From positions 1 through 16,017 of the forward strand of contig CALGRZ010000098.1 in NCBI GenBank assembly GCA_937880705.1: a DNA stretch of 16,017 nt, read 5' to 3'. Of this stretch, positions 11,531 through 16,017 are shown one piece after another (within the stretch, counting starts at the first letter, position 1; each line of letters starts with the position of its first letter). Made by a program: the position numbers and the translations under genes. This stretch comes from an uncultured Alistipes sp. (GTDB taxonomy: Bacteria > Bacteroidota > Bacteroidia > Bacteroidales > Rikenellaceae). Under the pieces are notes generated by a model that made no database searches, was not told the DNA's origin, and saw only the letters and a list, made by a program, of their open reading frames with translations.

Positions 11531-13900
11531 ATGCGATTAAGCGAACTTAAAAACGGAGAGAAGGCTACCGTAGTCCGAGTGTTGGGCTATGGCGGCTTCC
11601 GTCGTCGTATAATGGAGATGGGATTTGTGCGAGGTCGCGAGGTAAGCGTCGTACTGGACGCTCCGCTTAAGGATCCTATCGAATACCACATCATGGGCTA
11701 CGACATATCGCTACGAAGAAGAGAGGCCGAGATGATTGAGGTGATTACACGCGAAGAGGCCGAGAAGCTGACCCATGATGACGACACAACAATCCTGGAC
11801 AACGACAACGATATAGTACAAAAGGCTATTGTACGCAGCGCAAGACACATCAGCGTTGGTCTGGTCGGAAACCCCAACTCGGGCAAGACATCGCTATTCA
11901 ACACCTTGTGCGGTCGTAGCGAACATGTGGGCAATTATAGTGGCGTAACGGTAGATGCCAAGCGCGGCACACTCAAATACAAGGGTTACACCATTGAGAT
12001 CACCGACCTGCCGGGTACCTACGCCCTCTCGGCATACTCGCCCGAGGAGATGTATGTACGTCGACACCTCGAAGAGAGCATGCCCGATGTGATAGTCAAT
12101 ACCGTGGTAGCCTCGAACCTCGAGCGCAACCTCTACCTCACCACCGAGCTGATCGACATCAGCCCCAACATGGTTATCGCGCTTAACATGTACGATGAGT
12201 TGGAGCAGAGCGGTGCCCACTTCGACCATGAGGCTCTGGGCGAGATGATCGGCATACCCATCGTCCCCATCGTAGCACCCTCACGACGTGGCATAGACGA
12301 GCTGCTCGATGCAATTATTGCTGTGCATGAGGGCAGCGACAGACGTGTGCGACACATACACATAGGCTACGGCTCGGTCATCGAGGAGAACCTCGAGCCG
12401 CTCAACAGCGACATGCGTCGTCACCGCGACGAGCTGCCGGCGCACTTCCCTCCGAGATACTTTGCCCTGAAGATGCTCGAGGGCGATAGGCAGATAGCCT
12501 CGTTGCTCAACGCTGCACCCCACTACGACAGGTGGCAACGTATGGCCGAGCGTGCCCGCACCGAGATCGAGGAGGCTCTGGATGAGGATATCGAAACGGC
12601 TCTTGCCAACCAGAAGTACGGTTTTATCTCGGGAGCTCTGAAGGAGACCTACGAGGCTGTGGAGCGCAAGCGCAACACCTTTGGCGATAGGCTCGATGCC
12701 ATCGTCACACACCGCATCTGGGGTTTCCCCATATTCTTTGCTCTGATGTGGTTTATGTTCTACTGTACCTTCACGCTCGGTGCCTACCCGCAGGAGTGGA
12801 TCGACATGGGTGTGGAGTGGTTATACCACACCGTGCGAGGTGCTATGGGCGAGGGCCCGCTGCGCGATATGCTCACCGATGGCGTGATCAGCGGCGTTGG
12901 AAGCGTTCTGGTCTTCCTGCCCAACATCATGATCCTCTACCTCTTCATCTCATTCCTCGAAGATTCGGGATATCTGGCACGCGCCGCCTTCATCATGGAT
13001 CGCGTAATGCACCGCATGGGTGTACACGGCAAGTCGTTCATACCCCTTGTCATGGGCTTCGGATGTAACGTGCCCGCGGTGATGGCGTGCCGCACCATAG
13101 AGTGTCGCACATCACGCATAATAACCATCATGGTGACACCCTTTATGTCGTGTAGTGCCCGACTGCCCATCTATATGATGATCGTCGGCACCTTCTTCGC
13201 AGACAATGCCGGCACGGTGCTCTTCCTGCTATACCTCTTTGGCATCGTGATGGCCTTCCTCACGGCACGCCTTATGCGTCGCTTCATGTTCCGCGAGCAG
13301 GAGGCACCCTTCGTGATGGAGCTATCACCCTACCGACTGCCTACGGCAAAGACCACCATACGACACATGTGGAGCAAGTGTGCGCAGTACCTTAAGAAGA
13401 TGGGCGGACTGATACTCATAGCCTCTATCGTGGTGTGGCTGTTGAGCTACTACCCTCGTCCCAAGTACGACGACTCGATGCCCGAGTCACCCAACTACGA
13501 GCTCTCGTATATGGGCTATATCGGCCAGTTCTGCGAGCCTATCTTTGCACCTATGGATCTGGAGTGGCAGGCCTCGGTAGCCCTCATGTCGGGTATCCCG
13601 GCCAAGGAGATTGTCGTGAGCACGATGAACGTACTCTATGCCCAGCCCGGCGACGAGGCACCGACAAGCGATGAGGAGCTGTCGCCCGACGTCACCGACC
13701 GCATCGTAGGCAGCATGTCGACACCCTCGGCTGTGGCATTCCTGATCTTCGCGCTGCTCTACCTGCCCTGCATAGCCACGATCATGGCTATCGGCTCGGA
13801 GCTTAACTGGCGATGGGCCGTAGGCTCGGCTATCTACAACACGGGTATAGCATGGCTGATGGCATGGTTCGCCTTCCACCTCACACAATGGATCTTGTAG
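11531..13900 (+). CDS. feoB: Fused FeoA-FeoB ferrous iron transporter
   Basis: 789 aa, GTP-driven Fe(II) uptake across the inner membrane. Residues 1-72 are a complete FeoA SH3-like domain (MRLSELKNGEKATVV...GYDISLRRREAEMI). An acidic linker follows (80-95), then the FeoB G domain: G1 GNPNSGKTS at 113-121, switch I GVTV around 138-141, G3 DLPG at 159-162, G4 NMYD at 219-222. After the helical GDI domain come the membrane part with the first Gate (GFGCNVPAVMACRT and the TPFMSCSARLP segment) and the second Gate (GIPAKEIVVSTMNVLY). The FeoA-FeoB fusion is common in Bacteroidetes. The start at ATG 11531 begins FeoA exactly. The small Cys-rich membrane protein gene follows at once. Expression is likely set by the palindrome over its promoter. 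Confidence 0.97.
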   Translation: MRLSELKNGEKATVVRVLGYGGFRRRIMEMGFVRGREVSVVLDAPLKDPIEYHIMGYDISLRRREAEMIEVITREEAEKLTHDDDTTILDNDNDIVQKAIVRSARHISVGLVGNPNSGKTSLFNTLCGRSEHVGNYSGVTVDAKRGTLKYKGYTIEITDLPGTYALSAYSPEEMYVRRHLEESMPDVIVNTVVASNLERNLYLTTELIDISPNMVIALNMYDELEQSGAHFDHEALGEMIGIPIVPIVAPSRRGIDELLDAIIAVHEGSDRRVRHIHIGYGSVIEENLEPLNSDMRRHRDELPAHFPPRYFALKMLEGDRQIASLLNAAPHYDRWQRMAERARTEIEEALDEDIETALANQKYGFISGALKETYEAVERKRNTFGDRLDAIVTHRIWGFPIFFALMWFMFYCTFTLGAYPQEWIDMGVEWLYHTVRGAMGEGPLRDMLTDGVISGVGSVLVFLPNIMILYLFISFLEDSGYLARAAFIMDRVMHRMGVHGKSFIPLVMGFGCNVPAVMACRTIECRTSRIITIMVTPFMSCSARLPIYMMIVGTFFADNAGTVLFLLYLFGIVMAFLTARLMRRFMFREQEAPFVMELSPYRLPTAKTTIRHMWSKCAQYLKKMGGLILIASIVVWLLSYYPRPKYDDSMPESPNYELSYMGYIGQFCEPIFAPMDLEWQASVALMSGIPAKEIVVSTMNVLYAQPGDEAPTSDEELSPDVTDRIVGSMSTPSAVAFLIFALLYLPCIATIMAIGSELNWRWAVGSAIYNTGIAWLMAWFAFHLTQWIL

Positions 13901-13902
13901 CT

Positions 13903-14043
13903 ATGGGATGGCAGCAGTGGGCCGTAGCGGCCATAGCGGTTGTGGTAGCCGTGGTTATAGTGCGCAAGATATGGCGACTTATCAGTTGTGGCACTACGCC
14001 TTGCGACGGTTGTAGCAAGGAGTGCAGCCATAGACGTCGTTAG
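13903..14043 (+). CDS. FeoB-associated Cys-rich membrane protein
   Basis: 46 aa: an N-terminal membrane helix (about 7-27, Ala/Val/Ile-rich) followed by a short basic/cysteine tail with Cys at 29, 34, 37 and 41 (C-x4-C-x2-C-x3-C) and a His/Arg end. This matches the small proteins regularly found after FeoB in Bacteroidetes and Firmicutes, thought to assist iron transport, possibly by binding Fe(II) at the cytoplasmic face; their exact job is unproven. The start at 13903 is 2 nt past the feoAB stop; an in-frame ATG at 13888 would add five residues and overlap feoAB by 13 nt. Either way it is translationally linked to feoAB. Confidence 0.85.
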   Translation: MGWQQWAVAAIAVVVAVVIVRKIWRLISCGTTPCDGCSKECSHRRR

Positions 14044-14049
14044 TAAAGC

Positions 14050-14088
14050 TCAAAAAAAGTGGAAGTTTTTATCTTTCACTTTTTTTTA
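14050..14088 (+). terminator. Terminator of the feo operon
   Basis: An A-rich arm ending GTGGAAG (about 14053-14065) pairs with CTTTCAC followed by eight T (14073-14087), one G-U pair. The arms are AT-rich and the T-run is strong. Confidence 0.75.
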
Positions 14089-14097
14089 TTAACTTTG
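14066..14097 (+). promoter_or_regulatory. Promoter of the aldo/keto reductase gene
   Basis: TAACTTTG (14090-14097) is a full -7 match. The -33 position, 20 bp upstream, is only TTTT and lies in the terminator loop. The start point near 14103 leaves about 23 nt before ATG 14126. Confidence 0.5.
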
Positions 14098-14125
14098 AAC
14101 GGTTAATAACTTCACAACTACAACT

Positions 14126-15115
14126 ATGGATCTGAAACAGCGTTATACCCCTCTGGCGGAACGATACGACAACCAGAAGATGTATGCCCGTTGTGGTCGC
14201 AGCGGCATATTGTTGCCGAAGATAAGTCTCGGCATGTGGCACAACTTCGGCGATAACGACCCCTATGGCCGTAGCCGTGCAATAGCCCACTACGCCTTTG
14301 ACCACGGTATCACACACTTCGACCTCGCCAACAACTATGGCCCTCCCTACGGCACTGCCGAGCAGACCATGGGTCGCCTTATCGAGGAGGACTTCCGACC
14401 CTACCGCGACGAGCTCTTCATCAGCTCGAAGGCGGGCTACGACATGTGGCCCGGCCCCTACGGTAACTGGGGCTCACGCAAATACCTTATGGCGAGCCTC
14501 GACCAGAGCCTTAAACGCATGAAGCTGGACTATGTAGACCTCTTCTACAGCCATCGCTATGATCCCAACACACCGCTCGAGGAGACCTTGCAGGCTCTGG
14601 TCGATATTGTACGACAGGGCAAGGCCCTCTATGTAGGTATCTCGAATTGGCCACTGGAGGCTCTGAAGTTTGGTAACGAATATCTTAAGGCGCACGACGT
14701 ACCTCTGCTCATATATCAGGGACGACTCAACATCCTCGACCGCAAGCCGCAGCAGGAGGGCATCCTCGACTACTGCGCCGAAGAGGGCATAGGCTTTATC
14801 GCCTTCTCGCCATTGGCACAAGGTCTGCTTACCGACCGCTACCTGCGTGGCATACCGCAGGGGTCGCGCATGTCGCGCGAGACATCGCTCAAGTCGTCGA
14901 CGCTGACGCCCGAGCTGATGGCCACGCTGCACGGCCTCAACGAGCGTGCCGAGGCACTCGAGACCGAGCTCTCGACACTTGCCATAGGCTGGGTGCTGGC
15001 ACAACGTGGTGTGACGTCGGCACTCATCGGAGCCAGCTCCGTAGAGCAGCTTAAGGAGAATATCGACTACCTGCGTGGCGAGCCCTTCACCGCAGAGGAG
15101 CTACTTGGAATCTAA
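14126..15115 (+). CDS. gpr: Aldo/keto reductase, YghZ/Gpr (AKR14) type
   Basis: 329 aa cytoplasmic NADPH-dependent reductase with a TIM-barrel fold. The catalytic tetrad is visible: D66 and Y71 in FDLANNYGPPYG, K102 in SSKAGYDMWPGPYG, H143 in FYSHRYDPNTP. The C-terminal cofactor-binding part has ALIGASSVEQLKEN. The stretches GMWHNFGDN, AGYDMWPGPYGNWGSRKYL and PLAQGLLTDRYLRGIPQ are very close to E. coli YghZ (Gpr), which reduces L-glyceraldehyde 3-phosphate and methylglyoxal. It is about 17 residues shorter than YghZ at the end, and where YghZ has HQPSYN this protein has YQGRLN, a possible change near the substrate pocket. So the family is sure, but the substrate is inferred. The M16 peptidase gene begins 19 nt downstream. 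Confidence 0.92.
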   Translation: MDLKQRYTPLAERYDNQKMYARCGRSGILLPKISLGMWHNFGDNDPYGRSRAIAHYAFDHGITHFDLANNYGPPYGTAEQTMGRLIEEDFRPYRDELFISSKAGYDMWPGPYGNWGSRKYLMASLDQSLKRMKLDYVDLFYSHRYDPNTPLEETLQALVDIVRQGKALYVGISNWPLEALKFGNEYLKAHDVPLLIYQGRLNILDRKPQQEGILDYCAEEGIGFIAFSPLAQGLLTDRYLRGIPQGSRMSRETSLKSSTLTPELMATLHGLNERAEALETELSTLAIGWVLAQRGVTSALIGASSVEQLKENIDYLRGEPFTAEELLGI

Positions 15116-15134
15116 CTATTAATACTTATACACT

Positions 15135-16017
15135 ATGAGAAGGAACTTATTTCTGACCCTCCTCGTGGCGGCCATCACCCTTGTTGCGGGCTGCACGAAG
15201 GAGTACGAAAGTGTCAAGGGTGATCCTATGGATGCTCGCATCTACACCCTCGACAACGGCCTGAAGGTCTACATGTCGGTATTGGACAAGGAGCCCCGCA
15301 TCCAGACCTTTATCGCTGTGCGTGCAGGTGCAAAGAACGACCCCGCCGAGACCACAGGTCTGGCCCACTACTTCGAGCACCTGATGTTCAAGGGCTCGGA
15401 GCAGTTCGGCACGTCGGACTACGCTGCCGAGAAGCCGCTGTTGGACGAGATTGAGCGACTCTTTGAGGTATATCGCGCAACGGAGGATGAGGCCGAGCGC
15501 AAGGCTATATATGCCGAGATTGACCGCATCTCAAACGAGGCCTCGAAGCTCTCTATCCCCAACGAGTACGACAAGCTGATGTCGGCTATAGGCGCAGAGG
15601 GCACCAATGCTTGGACATCTATGGATGAGACGGTATATGTCGAGAATATCCCCTCTAACCAGATCGAGAACTGGGCGAAGGTACAGTCGGACCGCTTCAA
15701 GCACAACGTCATCCGTGGCTTCCACACCGAGTTGGAGACCGTATACGAGGAGTACAACATGTCGCTTACGCGCGATGGCAATAAGGTCTACTATGGCATG
15801 TTGGAGCTTCTCTACCCCAACCACCCCTCGGGCCAGCACACCGTGCTGGGTGAGCAGGAGCACCTGAAGAACCCCTCGATTACCAATATCAAGAACTTCT
15901 ACAAGACCTACTACGTTCCCAACAATATGGCTATCTGCCTCTCGGGTGACTTCGACCCCGACGAGATGATTGCCATCATCGAGAAGTACTTTGGCGATAT
16001 GGAGCCTAACGAGGAGC
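15135..16017 (+). CDS. M16 (insulinase-family) zinc metallopeptidase lipoprotein, partial
   Basis: The first 294 codons of a gene that runs off the right edge without a stop. A signal peptide with lipobox LVAGC (Cys20) anchors it in the periplasm or outer membrane. The M16 start is clear: IYTLDNGLKVYMSVLDKEPRIQTFIAVRAG followed by the inverted zinc motif HYFEH (78-82), with two His ligands and the catalytic Glu81. The third ligand is probably one of the glutamates at 199-206 (ELETVYEEYN), after a long helical insertion (97-155). The region GTNAWTSMDETVYVENIPSNQIENWAKVQSDRF is typical. Full-length Bacteroidetes members have about 900 residues with two M16 repeats and degrade peptides; the substrate here is unknown. 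The 19-nt gap from the reductase gene, with no clear -7 box, suggests co-transcription. Confidence 0.93.
   Translation, partial: MRRNLFLTLLVAAITLVAGCTKEYESVKGDPMDARIYTLDNGLKVYMSVLDKEPRIQTFIAVRAGAKNDPAETTGLAHYFEHLMFKGSEQFGTSDYAAEKPLLDEIERLFEVYRATEDEAERKAIYAEIDRISNEASKLSIPNEYDKLMSAIGAEGTNAWTSMDETVYVENIPSNQIENWAKVQSDRFKHNVIRGFHTELETVYEEYNMSLTRDGNKVYYGMLELLYPNHPSGQHTVLGEQEHLKNPSITNIKNFYKTYYVPNNMAICLSGDFDPDEMIAIIEKYFGDMEPNEE

Noticed and set aside
12281..12712. 143-codon minus-strand frame opposite feoAB
   Set aside because: Shadow of the FeoB GDI-coding region with no supporting signals.

Overview
The window looks like chromosomal DNA from a Bacteroidales bacterium, most likely Alistipes-like (Rikenellaceae); the genus is inference. 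Pointers are: promoters of the Bacteroidetes type (TTTG, about 20 bp, TAnnTTTG) in front of many genes; few Shine-Dalgarno sites; many lipoproteins; a fused FeoA-FeoB; a short histone Hc1-like protein; a tmRNA tag ending YALAA; and GC-rich third codon positions in the housekeeping genes.

Layout. 1-50 is the 5' end of a minus-strand exported-protein gene. 230-1492 is a dicarboxylate/acidic amino acid symporter with its own promoter and terminator. 1594-1834 holds two diverged copies of a 105-bp intergenic repeat. 1932-2331 is tmRNA (ssrA, minus), preceded by a leader with a possible 17-aa ORF; its promoter overlaps that of the divergent ftsE (2490-3215). 3299-6082 is a more AT-rich surface-protein unit: promoter, about 310-nt hairpin-rich leader, 42-codon ORF, and a 740-aa lipoprotein joining a fimbrillin-like N-terminus to BspA-type leucine-rich repeats. 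It converges on a two-gene minus-strand operon (8361-6155) for FKBP-like lipoproteins, one carrying a tyrosine-rich insertion. ruvA lies upstream of these on the same strand.

From 9085 rightward: a Skp/OmpH-like lipoprotein, the diadenylate cyclase gene cdaA (its likely promoter overlaps the preceding terminator), a small Hc1-like gene (minus), a 430-bp AT-rich gap ending in a promoter that overlaps a palindrome, the ferrous-iron transporter feoAB with its small Cys-rich membrane partner, an aldo/keto reductase of the YghZ type, and the first 294 codons of an M16 zinc-peptidase lipoprotein running off the right edge.

Themes: envelope biogenesis and folding (Skp-like, FKBP-like, FtsE, M16), iron uptake, c-di-AMP signalling, ribosome rescue and DNA repair. 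The least explained parts are the leader plus 42-aa ORF before the BspA-like gene, the FKBP-like pair with its Tyr-rich insertion, the 105-bp repeat, and the short ORF in the tmRNA leader. No phage, insertion sequence, CRISPR array or defence system was seen.
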